From positions 1 to 31,958 of the forward strand of contig JANMYB010000069.1 of assembly GCA_031381645.1 (NCBI GenBank): a DNA stretch of 31,958 nucleotides. Reading direction: 5' to 3'. Of this stretch, positions 24,937-31,958 are shown piece by piece. The stretch comes from Methylotenera_A sp031381645. GTDB lineage: Bacteria; Pseudomonadota; Gammaproteobacteria; Burkholderiales; Methylophilaceae. How positions within the stretch are numbered: position 1 is the stretch's first letter; each line of letters starts with the position of its first letter. The position numbers and the translations under genes were made by a program. The notes beneath the pieces are model-generated. The model worked only from the letters and a program-made list of their open reading frames with translations, had not been told where the DNA came from and did no database searches.

Positions 24937-24964
24937 ATTTGGGGTAAATATTGAAAATTTCAAT
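24937..24964 (-). promoter_or_regulatory. Sigma-32 (heat-shock) type promoter for clpB
   Basis: Read on the minus strand: ATTGAAA, 13 bases, then CCCCAAAT. The heat-shock consensus is CTTGAAA with 13-14 bases before CCCCATnT, the layout of the E. coli dnaK P1 promoter. The -10 element ends 29 bases before the clpB ATG. Identification rests on sequence and on clpB being a classical RpoH target. Confidence 0.8.
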
Positions 24965-25073
24965 AAGGGCTCAACGCATAAACAACTTAATTAAGGTAAT
25001 GACCTAACGGCCACAAAATTAAACATCTCCCGCCATTTACAAGATTTCTTAAGCATAAACAAATCTGAGTTTT

Positions 25074-27929
25074 TTGGGCTCAAGTTTTAGCGACTTTGGT
25101 CGATATGAACTTACTGCTTTAATTAGTAAAAGATTATTTGAACAAGTGAAAAACTCAACAAAAATATCCGCGCTACAAGTTGTTTCGAGTCATGGAGGCA
25201 GTCTGGGCAACCTAACTTCGCACGAACACGTACTTTTAAACAGCGTTAAAAGCAGCCATGTGCTAGACATTACAGAGCTATTAGGCGCGGAGCTAGAGCT
25301 ACGTAAAACTAAAGAATTATTGCGCTACCTGATTGATGCCAGCCCAGATTTCATCTGTTATAAAGATGCAGAAAGTCGTTGGCAGGAGGCCAACAGCAGC
25401 AGCCTAGAGCTGTTTCAACTCAACTCGCAAGATTATCAAAACAAAACCGATAATGAGCTTGCAAACTTAGTTAATCCCATTTTCAAAGAAGCATTTCGAC
25501 ACTCCAAAACAACCGACGAACGCACATGGCGCTCTGGCAAAACTTTTAGAAATGAAGAAACTGTTGCACTACCACAAGGCGGCGAAAAAATATTAGATGT
25601 GATTAAAGTGCCACTTTTTAACGAGGATGGCAGTCGCCGGGGCTTGGTCACATTAGGTCGTGACATTACCGAACGAAAAATGGCTGAAAATCACTTGCGC
25701 GATCGTAGCGCCGTATTAGATGCGCTTATTTCATGTGATTGGCTATTGCACTCTGCAGAATCTTGGCACACGGTTGCGGCGACAGTGTTGCAACAAATGT
25801 GTTTAGCACTGCGCTTTACACGAGCGACCATTGTTAGAAATATCGCCGCTAAAAATAGCGAGTCTAAAGTGAGTGGTGAGTCTAGAACTAGCAACGAGCC
25901 TGCACGCTCAAAAATATTGTACAAGTGGTCTATGCCAGGTTTTATTAATCCAGGTAGCCATCTTGAGTCTATCAACTTTAACGACGAAAACTTAAAGCGT
26001 TGGCATGACGCCTTGCAGCAAGGCAACCCTGTTTTTGGTGACATCAAAGATTTGCCTAGCGATGAGCGTAAAATCCTTAAGCAGCACGACACTCAATCAA
26101 TCGTGATTGTTCCACTATTCTCAGAGAGCGCATGGTGGGGCAACATCATCATTGAACGTTGCCATGATTTAATTAAAACCACTCCGCAAGAACTAGGCTC
26201 CCTAATGGCGATTGGCAGATCGCTAGGCGTTGCCATTCATAGAGAATGCACAGGGAAACGGCTGAATCAGGCAAAAATCGCTTTCGACAGCGCGACAGAA
26301 GGCATCATGATTATTGATGCAAATACGCACATTATTGCCATCAACAAAGGCTTTGCCGATATCACTGGATTCACTGAAGAAGAAGTTTTAGGTTCCACGC
26401 CTAAAGCATTACAGGAAGAAAATCACGATATTCGGCGTGACTTGTTAAGCAATGGTAAATGGTGCGGCGAAGTAACTAACACTAGAAAGAACGGCGAAAC
26501 CTATCAAGAATGGCTCACCATTACCATCGTCAAAAACCTAGAAGGCAATATTGTCAATTATGTGGGTGTTTTTGCCGATATTACCGAAAGTAAACGTTCG
26601 CAGCATCGTTTGCACGAATTAGTCAACCACGATGCGCTAACTGGTCTGCCCAATCGCCGGCTATTGAACGAATTGCTGGAGCTTGCAATTAAGCGCGCCG
26701 AGCGTGAAAACCATCAAATCGCACTATTGTTCATCGATTTGGATAGATTCAAAAGCATTAACGATAGTCTTGGCCATCAAGTAGGCGACAAGTTGCTCTA
26801 CGAAGTTTCGAGAAGAATCAGCCACGCAATGCGTGAAAGTGACGTCGTGGCGCGCTTGGGTGGCGATGAGTTTTTGGTCATGATGGACAAAATTAGCAAC
26901 CCAGATGATGCTGAGCAAATCGCACGTAAGATTGTTCATACACTACAAGCTGAATTCAATATTGATGGCAAGGAAATTTTCATTAGTGCCAGTATTGGTA
27001 TTTCAATATTCCCCAATGATGGCGACGATGTAGATAGCACTATTAAAGCGGCCGACATAGCAATGTATCAAGTTAAAAATAAAGGCAAAAACAATCACTG
27101 CTTTTATTCCGCCGAACTCAGCAAGAATGTTCTCGAGCGTTTCACCATGGAAAACCAGCTGAGGCGTGCGTTAGAGCGCAACCAATTTGAAGTGTATTAC
27201 CAACCTCAGATATCCCTTGTTACTGGCGATATTATTGGTGCCGAAGCGCTGATTCGCTGGAATCACCCAGAGCTTGGTTTAGTTTCGCCTGCAAAGTTTA
27301 TTCCAGTTGCTGAAGAAACTGGCTTAATTGTACAAATTGGCGAGTGGGTGTTGCGCCAAGCCGCCTTGCAAGCTATGCAATGGCTAAATGACGGCTATGC
27401 AATGCAGTGGATATCAGTCAACGTATCTGGCGTGCAGGTAATGCGCGGTAGCTTTGCTGACACGGTTTATGGAATCCTCATCGAGACCGATTGCAGGCCT
27501 GACATGCTGGAACTTGAAATTACCGAAAGTACCGTCATGCAAAATACCGAGTTCGTGATTGATACCTTCGATAGCATTAGAAAACTCGGTGTGCGCTTGG
27601 CGATTGATGACTTCGGTACGGGTTATTCTTCACTCTCTATTCTTAAACGTTTGCCGTTAGATAAAATCAAGATTGATCAATCATTTGTGCGTGGCTTGCC
27701 GCATGATGTGGACGATGCCGCCATTGCCAACGCCATTTACGCCATGGCAAGCAGCTTAGGTTTTGCCGTCATTGCTGAAGGGGTAGAAACCTTAGCGCAA
27801 GCGGAGTTTTTAAAAAATATGAACTGCAAAGAAGCGCAAGGATATCTATACAGCAAACCAATTACAACAGCAGAGTTCACCAAGTTATTAGCCACAAGTA
27901 AACAAAGAGGTCACGAAAATGCAAAATAA
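25074..27929 (+). CDS. PAS-GAF-PAS-GGDEF-EAL cyclic-di-GMP enzyme
   Basis: Sensor protein with both diguanylate cyclase and c-di-GMP phosphodiesterase domains. In order: PAS (about 80-200), GAF-like (about 210-390), PAS (about 398-505), GGDEF (about 510-680) and EAL (about 690-945). The GGDEF signature is intact (596-600) with the inhibitory RxxD five residues before it (587-590). EAL residues are present: EAL at 724-726, ITES, DDFGTGYSSL from 845 and AEGVET at 901-906. No membrane segment is seen, so it is probably cytoplasmic. The frame has no ATG near its N-terminus; the TTG at 25074 is the working start (in-frame stop at 25056), and GTG 25146 is an alternative. Confidence 0.93.
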   Translation: MGSSFSDFGRYELTALISKRLFEQVKNSTKISALQVVSSHGGSLGNLTSHEHVLLNSVKSSHVLDITELLGAELELRKTKELLRYLIDASPDFICYKDAESRWQEANSSSLELFQLNSQDYQNKTDNELANLVNPIFKEAFRHSKTTDERTWRSGKTFRNEETVALPQGGEKILDVIKVPLFNEDGSRRGLVTLGRDITERKMAENHLRDRSAVLDALISCDWLLHSAESWHTVAATVLQQMCLALRFTRATIVRNIAAKNSESKVSGESRTSNEPARSKILYKWSMPGFINPGSHLESINFNDENLKRWHDALQQGNPVFGDIKDLPSDERKILKQHDTQSIVIVPLFSESAWWGNIIIERCHDLIKTTPQELGSLMAIGRSLGVAIHRECTGKRLNQAKIAFDSATEGIMIIDANTHIIAINKGFADITGFTEEEVLGSTPKALQEENHDIRRDLLSNGKWCGEVTNTRKNGETYQEWLTITIVKNLEGNIVNYVGVFADITESKRSQHRLHELVNHDALTGLPNRRLLNELLELAIKRAERENHQIALLFIDLDRFKSINDSLGHQVGDKLLYEVSRRISHAMRESDVVARLGGDEFLVMMDKISNPDDAEQIARKIVHTLQAEFNIDGKEIFISASIGISIFPNDGDDVDSTIKAADIAMYQVKNKGKNNHCFYSAELSKNVLERFTMENQLRRALERNQFEVYYQPQISLVTGDIIGAEALIRWNHPELGLVSPAKFIPVAEETGLIVQIGEWVLRQAALQAMQWLNDGYAMQWISVNVSGVQVMRGSFADTVYGILIETDCRPDMLELEITESTVMQNTEFVIDTFDSIRKLGVRLAIDDFGTGYSSLSILKRLPLDKIKIDQSFVRGLPHDVDDAAIANAIYAMASSLGFAVIAEGVETLAQAEFLKNMNCKEAQGYLYSKPITTAEFTKLLATSKQRGHENAK

Positions 27930-29226
27930 CCTACCCTACCACATCGATGTCGGTCAACTACAAGTCGGCATGTACGTTCATCTTGACTTAGGTTGGATGG
28001 ATCATCCATTTAGCGTAAGTAACTTTAAGCTTAAGGATGAAGAACAAATTTCTAAAATTAAAAAAATAGGTCTGAAAAAACTACGTTATGACCCAAAACG
28101 TAGCGATTGTGAGCCTTTGCCTTTAACTGAAGAACTGCCCGTTGCAGCGCAATCCGCACCAGCAGTTATAGAAACCAAAGTTGTCGATAGCCCAAGCGTT
28201 ACTAGTGAAAAGAAACACATTTCATCAAAAGTTGAACGTCAAGCACAGCTGCATCAAGCCATCGATGAGAACGAGAAGAAATTTGTCGTGGCAAGTGATA
28301 TTGCTAGGCAGATAACCAGCAAGATACTGATAGAGCCCAAGAAATCCATTGAACAAGCCAGCTTGCTGGTGAACGATATGGTGGATACGGCGTTGATGGA
28401 AGGTGATGTGGCGATTCACGCGCTGAATGGCAACACCTCTAGCGATAAAAATTTTCAGCACTCACTTAATGTAACCGTGCTCGCGCTCATGATGGCTAAG
28501 TCAATTGAAATGTCTAGAGAAGACATTCGCCTACTTGGCATTGCCGCTATATTCCATGATATTGGCGAAGCCGAAATCGCCGATACTGTGTTGACGAAAA
28601 AAGATACGCTCACAAAATCAGAGCAATTACACCACGAACAACATTGTGAAATTGGCGCACGCATGGCGCAAGAAGTTGGCCTGCCAGTGCGCGTTGGCAA
28701 AATCATATTACAGCACCATGAGCATGCTGACGGTACGGGTTATCCTAGACGTTTGATGGCAGATCAAACTGATCCACTTGCCAGATTAGTCGCTCTCGCG
28801 GATGGATTTGACAATCTTTGCAACCCTAATAACCTAGCGCTTGCTAGAACACCTTACGAAGCCTTGGCGCACATGTATGCAAATCTGCGCTCAAGGTTTG
28901 ATGAGTCTTTACTTAAACACCTAATCAAAATACTTGGCATTTATCCACCAGGCAGTATTGTGCGCCTTTCCACTGGCGCATATGCAATTGTTATTTCAGC
29001 CAATCCTAGCAAACCTTTGCGCCCTTATGTGATATTGCACGATCCAAAAATCAATCGAGAAACACCACAAATATTAGATCTACGTGAAGAGCCTAACATT
29101 AACATCAGCGGCTGCATACGTGCAAATCAGCTTCCACCAGACGTGCTAAGATATTTAAACCCGCGCAATAAAGTTAGCTATTATATGAATGAGCCTTTGC
29201 AAAAGGATGAAAGTAAACCAGATTAA
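27919..29226 (+). CDS. HD-GYP domain cyclic-di-GMP phosphodiesterase
   Basis: 435 residues: an N-terminal DUF3391-type domain (VGQLQVGMYVHLDLGWMDHPF region), a variable linker, then an HD-GYP domain with HD at His213-Asp214 (IFHDIGEAEIA) and HHEHADGTGYP (266-276). HD-GYP enzymes hydrolyse c-di-GMP to GMP; the metal-binding residues expected for this appear present. The ATG overlaps the end of the GGDEF-EAL gene by 11 nt and has AGAGG in front, so the two are co-translated. A C-terminal extension after about residue 340 is common in this subfamily. Confidence 0.93.
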   Translation: MQNNLPYHIDVGQLQVGMYVHLDLGWMDHPFSVSNFKLKDEEQISKIKKIGLKKLRYDPKRSDCEPLPLTEELPVAAQSAPAVIETKVVDSPSVTSEKKHISSKVERQAQLHQAIDENEKKFVVASDIARQITSKILIEPKKSIEQASLLVNDMVDTALMEGDVAIHALNGNTSSDKNFQHSLNVTVLALMMAKSIEMSREDIRLLGIAAIFHDIGEAEIADTVLTKKDTLTKSEQLHHEQHCEIGARMAQEVGLPVRVGKIILQHHEHADGTGYPRRLMADQTDPLARLVALADGFDNLCNPNNLALARTPYEALAHMYANLRSRFDESLLKHLIKILGIYPPGSIVRLSTGAYAIVISANPSKPLRPYVILHDPKINRETPQILDLREEPNINISGCIRANQLPPDVLRYLNPRNKVSYYMNEPLQKDESKPD

Positions 29227-29351
29227 ATCGCTCAAATTAGCGCGCTCTGCAACCGCAAGGTTTGTCCCCGCATAATATGCCAGTCAAAGGTGGTTATTCT
29301 TACCTAAAACCCTTATGAATATTGGCCTGCAGCGCAGCTATTGTTAATGAT

Positions 29352-30545
29352 TTATTTGCTTAATTCGATCACTTGCAAGCCCTTTTGCTGGGTGTTCCAC
29401 ACTAAATAGGCGATGGTTTTGTGAGGGATTAGAATCGGGTAATCGACTTTATCGCTAACATTCGCAAGTGTTTTGACGTCATTCCAATTTTTACCACCGT
29501 CCTCTGAAAACATGCCCAAAATGCTAGATTTCCCATCTTTTATCTCGCGCCAGACTAACCATACATTCTCACCTAAACTTAAAATAGCAGGATGCCCCGC
29601 TTGCTTTGCATTATCACCAAACTTTTTAGGCGGCGAGGAAGCCCAAGTAACACCATCCATGCGGCTGTAATACAAACCTGGCTTCTTATCGTTGCCATCA
29701 AAATACGCCATATGATAACCCCACCAATCTTTTCCTTCGCCGCCACTGGCAATGGCCGCGCCATGATGCGGACAGCCGTCAATCACCCAGTGCCCAAATG
29801 TAGCGCGCCTAGGAGTCGCATAGTTATTGGCTTCTAGGGCAGGTATTTCAGTAACCATGTGATCGCGTTCACTACCTTCAAACACATGGCGCCAAAGCGC
29901 TACAGTAGTTCCGTCTGGCTTGTTCGTTGTCACAATGCGACAGCATTCGCAAGTACTATCTGCCAATTTTTGTTCTGCTTTAAACGATGTGCCTTTGTCG
30001 ATTGAAACTGCATAATAAATAGCCGCACCATCATATTTTTTACCAGATTTTTTGGCAGCTTCCAGATCGCGTTTATCTACCCAAATGACAGTAATATTGC
30101 CATTCGGCGCTAAGTTCAGCGCATCAAAACGATGTGTAATTTCAGCGCGGTCTTGATGCACAATATAAGGTTTTTCAAAACTTTTACCGCCGTCAACAGA
30201 GCGTGCAAACCAAATATATCCTGAAAATGGCTTTTTAAGCGCTTCTGTCCAAGTGGTGTAGATATTGCCTTCTAGGCCGATTGCTATTTTAGGTCGCGCT
30301 TCGCCATCTGCACCTATTTTTTGCTCGGCTTGATTTACTTTTACAGGCTTAGAAAAAGTTTTGCCTAAATCACTACTTTTATCAACTTGCACAAAGCCAT
30401 CGTGCACGCTGGCGCGCCAAAGCGTGCCAGCACTATCAAATGCCACGCTAATAGCTAACGTGCTCTTTTGCGGCATGGTATGCGCTTCGTGCGCAAGCGC
30501 ATTTAACGCAAACAAAAAGCTCAATATCAATAAAAAATAACGCAT
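29352..30545 (-). CDS. Exported Asp-box (BNR/sialidase-like) beta-propeller with Cys/His motifs
   Basis: 397 residues with a signal peptide (cleavage near ALA-HEAH, residue 18) and four Asp-box repeats: 57-64 SSDLGKTF, 116-123 SVDGGKSF, 181-188 SIDKGTSF and 347-354 SEDGGKNW. These mark a sialidase-type propeller, yet the FRIP motif and clear Arg triad of true sialidases are not seen, so that activity should not be assumed. Between propeller blades lie CECC (Cys199, 201, 202) and DGCPHHG (Cys258, His260, His261), a plausible metal or haem site. It begins 9 bases after the TonB-dependent receptor stop, in the same operon. Confidence 0.75.
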   Translation of the reverse strand: MRYFLLILSFLFALNALAHEAHTMPQKSTLAISVAFDSAGTLWRASVHDGFVQVDKSSDLGKTFSKPVKVNQAEQKIGADGEARPKIAIGLEGNIYTTWTEALKKPFSGYIWFARSVDGGKSFEKPYIVHQDRAEITHRFDALNLAPNGNITVIWVDKRDLEAAKKSGKKYDGAAIYYAVSIDKGTSFKAEQKLADSTCECCRIVTTNKPDGTTVALWRHVFEGSERDHMVTEIPALEANNYATPRRATFGHWVIDGCPHHGAAIASGGEGKDWWGYHMAYFDGNDKKPGLYYSRMDGVTWASSPPKKFGDNAKQAGHPAILSLGENVWLVWREIKDGKSSILGMFSEDGGKNWNDVKTLANVSDKVDYPILIPHKTIAYLVWNTQQKGLQVIELSK

Positions 30546-30554
30546 ATTTGTTTC

Positions 30555-31958
30555 CTAATAATCAAACTTCATGCCCGCAAAAAAAGTCCGCTGCGGATAA
30601 GGGTTTGGGTTCACATAATACTTATAATTGTTGAGGTTATTCACCCCTAACGATGCTGTCCACTGATTGTTGACCTTATACACCAGCTTAGTATCAAACA
30701 CGGTATATTTGGTTGCAGTGGTGCCATAAGTATTCGGATTGGTCGTATTATAAAGTAAGTTAATCTCTTGATTGCCACTGTAACGCCCAGCCAAACTTAA
30801 CGATAACTTATCACTCACATGATACACACCGACAATGGTAGCGCGCCAATCGGGGATGCGCGGCTGGTCTTTGCCTTCTGTGAATGGATTTTTATCGTTC
30901 CTCACAATTTCAGAATCCACATAGGTCACGCTACCCGTTAAATCAAAACCATCAAACCATAGATCGCTCATTTGTAGCGCAGTTTCGATGCCTTTGGTGC
31001 GGATTTTATCAATATTTTGAATGCTCGAAATCGTGACGCCCGGAATCGTTGTAGTATCCGTTTGCGAAATCAGCGCATCACGTTTATCTTCATAAAATAA
31101 TGAGGTGCGCCACAAACCTTTTTGCAAAACTTTCTCAACCGTAAACTCGCTAGAACGCACATGTTCTGGCTTCAAGTTTGGGTCGTTTGCCCGCACGTTG
31201 CCTGGCAAGCTAATGGTTTGAAATATCTCTGCAACACTTGGGTAGCGATACGCTTTACCAAACGATCCACGTAAAATCCAATCATGCGTTGGCTGGTAAG
31301 AAAGCGCAAACTTAGGCGAAAAATCATTTTGCGAGCGATCGGCATAATTCAATTGTCTAAATGCAGCAGGATTTGCAGCATTAAAATTGCTGCCATCAAA
31401 CGCTTTCCAACGCTCCCAACGGCCGCCAGCAGTGGCTGTCCAGCCATGTGCAAACGCCCAAGCATCTTGCAAATACAGGGCTTGCGTGCGCGTTTTACCG
31501 TACGAATTGGTGCGCAATGTGCCGCTGTTACTTTTTAGCCAATCTACAACGTTTAAAGTCTCAGATTCCAATTCATATTGATCATAGTGATAACCAAAAC
31601 TGAGTTGATGCTCGCTTTTCAAATCGCCATCTGGTCTAAAATCGCCACGCAAATCAAGGGTTTTCCAGCCTGTGCCCTCACCATTTACGTACGTACCAGC
31701 CGACCTCACCGCATCTTCGCCAGTATCAAACGCATTGGTTTGCACCGCAGTGCGTACAAAATCTTTATTTTGATCATACAAACTAGCTATCGCTTCAAAA
31801 TCCCATTTACCGCCAGTATCTGATTTTAGCGAAAGGCCGTGCATCCAGTGCTCACTTTCACTATGGCTGGGCGCGGCGGGTGTAACGGTGTAAAAATTAG
31901 GATCGCCCGCAAAGCGCACAAAGCGCGTTGCGCCGCCAGTAGTCGTATTCAGTAAATT
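30555..31958 (-). CDS. TonB-dependent outer-membrane receptor (N-terminus outside the window)
   Basis: Frame is open to the right edge, so the plug domain and signal peptide are missing here; 13 further codons (ending at base 31958) precede GTG 31919. The visible 467 codons are a C-terminal beta-barrel: alternating aromatic strands, FSPKFALSYQPTHDWILRGSFGKAYRYPSVAEIFQ (a hallmark barrel segment split over two strands), NLKPEHVRSSEFTVE and the terminal FFAGMKFDY with its final aromatic residue. Substrate cannot be read from this part. It precedes the propeller gene and probably shares its transcript. Confidence 0.9.
   Translation of the reverse strand, partial: NLLNTTTGGATRFVRFAGDPNFYTVTPAAPSHSESEHWMHGLSLKSDTGGKWDFEAIASLYDQNKDFVRTAVQTNAFDTGEDAVRSAGTYVNGEGTGWKTLDLRGDFRPDGDLKSEHQLSFGYHYDQYELESETLNVVDWLKSNSGTLRTNSYGKTRTQALYLQDAWAFAHGWTATAGGRWERWKAFDGSNFNAANPAAFRQLNYADRSQNDFSPKFALSYQPTHDWILRGSFGKAYRYPSVAEIFQTISLPGNVRANDPNLKPEHVRSSEFTVEKVLQKGLWRTSLFYEDKRDALISQTDTTTIPGVTISSIQNIDKIRTKGIETALQMSDLWFDGFDLTGSVTYVDSEIVRNDKNPFTEGKDQPRIPDWRATIVGVYHVSDKLSLSLAGRYSGNQEINLLYNTTNPNTYGTTATKYTVFDTKLVYKVNNQWTASLGVNNLNNYKYYVNPNPYPQRTFFAGMKFDY

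Noticed and set aside
29352..30545. True sialidase
   Set aside because: Asp boxes are present but the FRIP motif and clear catalytic Arg triad are not seen; Asp boxes alone occur in many propellers.

Overview
This window looks like ordinary chromosome from a betaproteobacterium, most likely of the methylotrophic family Methylophilaceae (Methylotenera/Methylophilus type). That is inferred from protein character, moderate-to-low GC and gene order; no 16S or methylotrophy marker is present to prove it. Coding density is very high. No tRNA, rRNA, CRISPR array, IS element or phage gene was seen, and no gene-free stretch exceeds 300 bases.

Layout. (1) 1-6434, + strand: a housekeeping run of leuS (5' end outside the window), lptE, holA, proA, a small membrane protein with a YdjM-like histidine/aspartate pattern, and nadD. 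(2) 6416-10858, - strand: a compact biotin operon read bioB-bioF-bioH-bioC-bioD, with three consecutive 4-nt stop/start overlaps; bioA is absent. Its last gene, bioD, runs 19 nt into the 3' end of nadD and lacks the usual C-terminus. (3) 10946-13224: comF and trmL on +, separated by an AT-rich, oppositely oriented gene for an exported coiled-coil protein. (4) 13221-15975, - strand: yibN-like rhodanese, grxC, secB, an SH3-domain secreted protein and gpsA; divergent from it on + are gpmI and envC (16118-18872). This two-sided arrangement matches the enterobacterial yibN-grxC-secB-gpsA // gpmM-envC neighbourhood. (5) 18894-20780: a bidirectional terminator, an alanine-rich lipoprotein, a small HExxH metallopeptidase, a YjbQ-family protein and an SRPBCC protein. 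(6) 20844-24907, - strand: clpB, a lytic transglycosylase with Sel1-like repeats and a Tyr-rich lipoprotein, contiguous or overlapping, behind a good sigma-32-type promoter. (7) 25074-29226, + strand: a PAS-GAF-PAS-GGDEF-EAL protein overlapping an HD-GYP protein, a two-gene cyclic-di-GMP module. (8) 29352-31958, - strand: a TonB-dependent receptor (N-terminus outside the window) followed by an exported Asp-box beta-propeller carrying an unusual CxCC and CPHH pair.

Themes: envelope biogenesis (LptE, SecB, EnvC, lytic transglycosylase, lipoproteins), cofactor synthesis (NAD, biotin), proteostasis (ClpB) and c-di-GMP signalling. The best candidates for something under-described are the receptor plus Cys/His-bearing propeller pair at the right edge, the apparently truncated BioD at a rearrangement junction, and the putative heat-shock coupling of ClpB to a cell-wall lytic enzyme and a lipoprotein.
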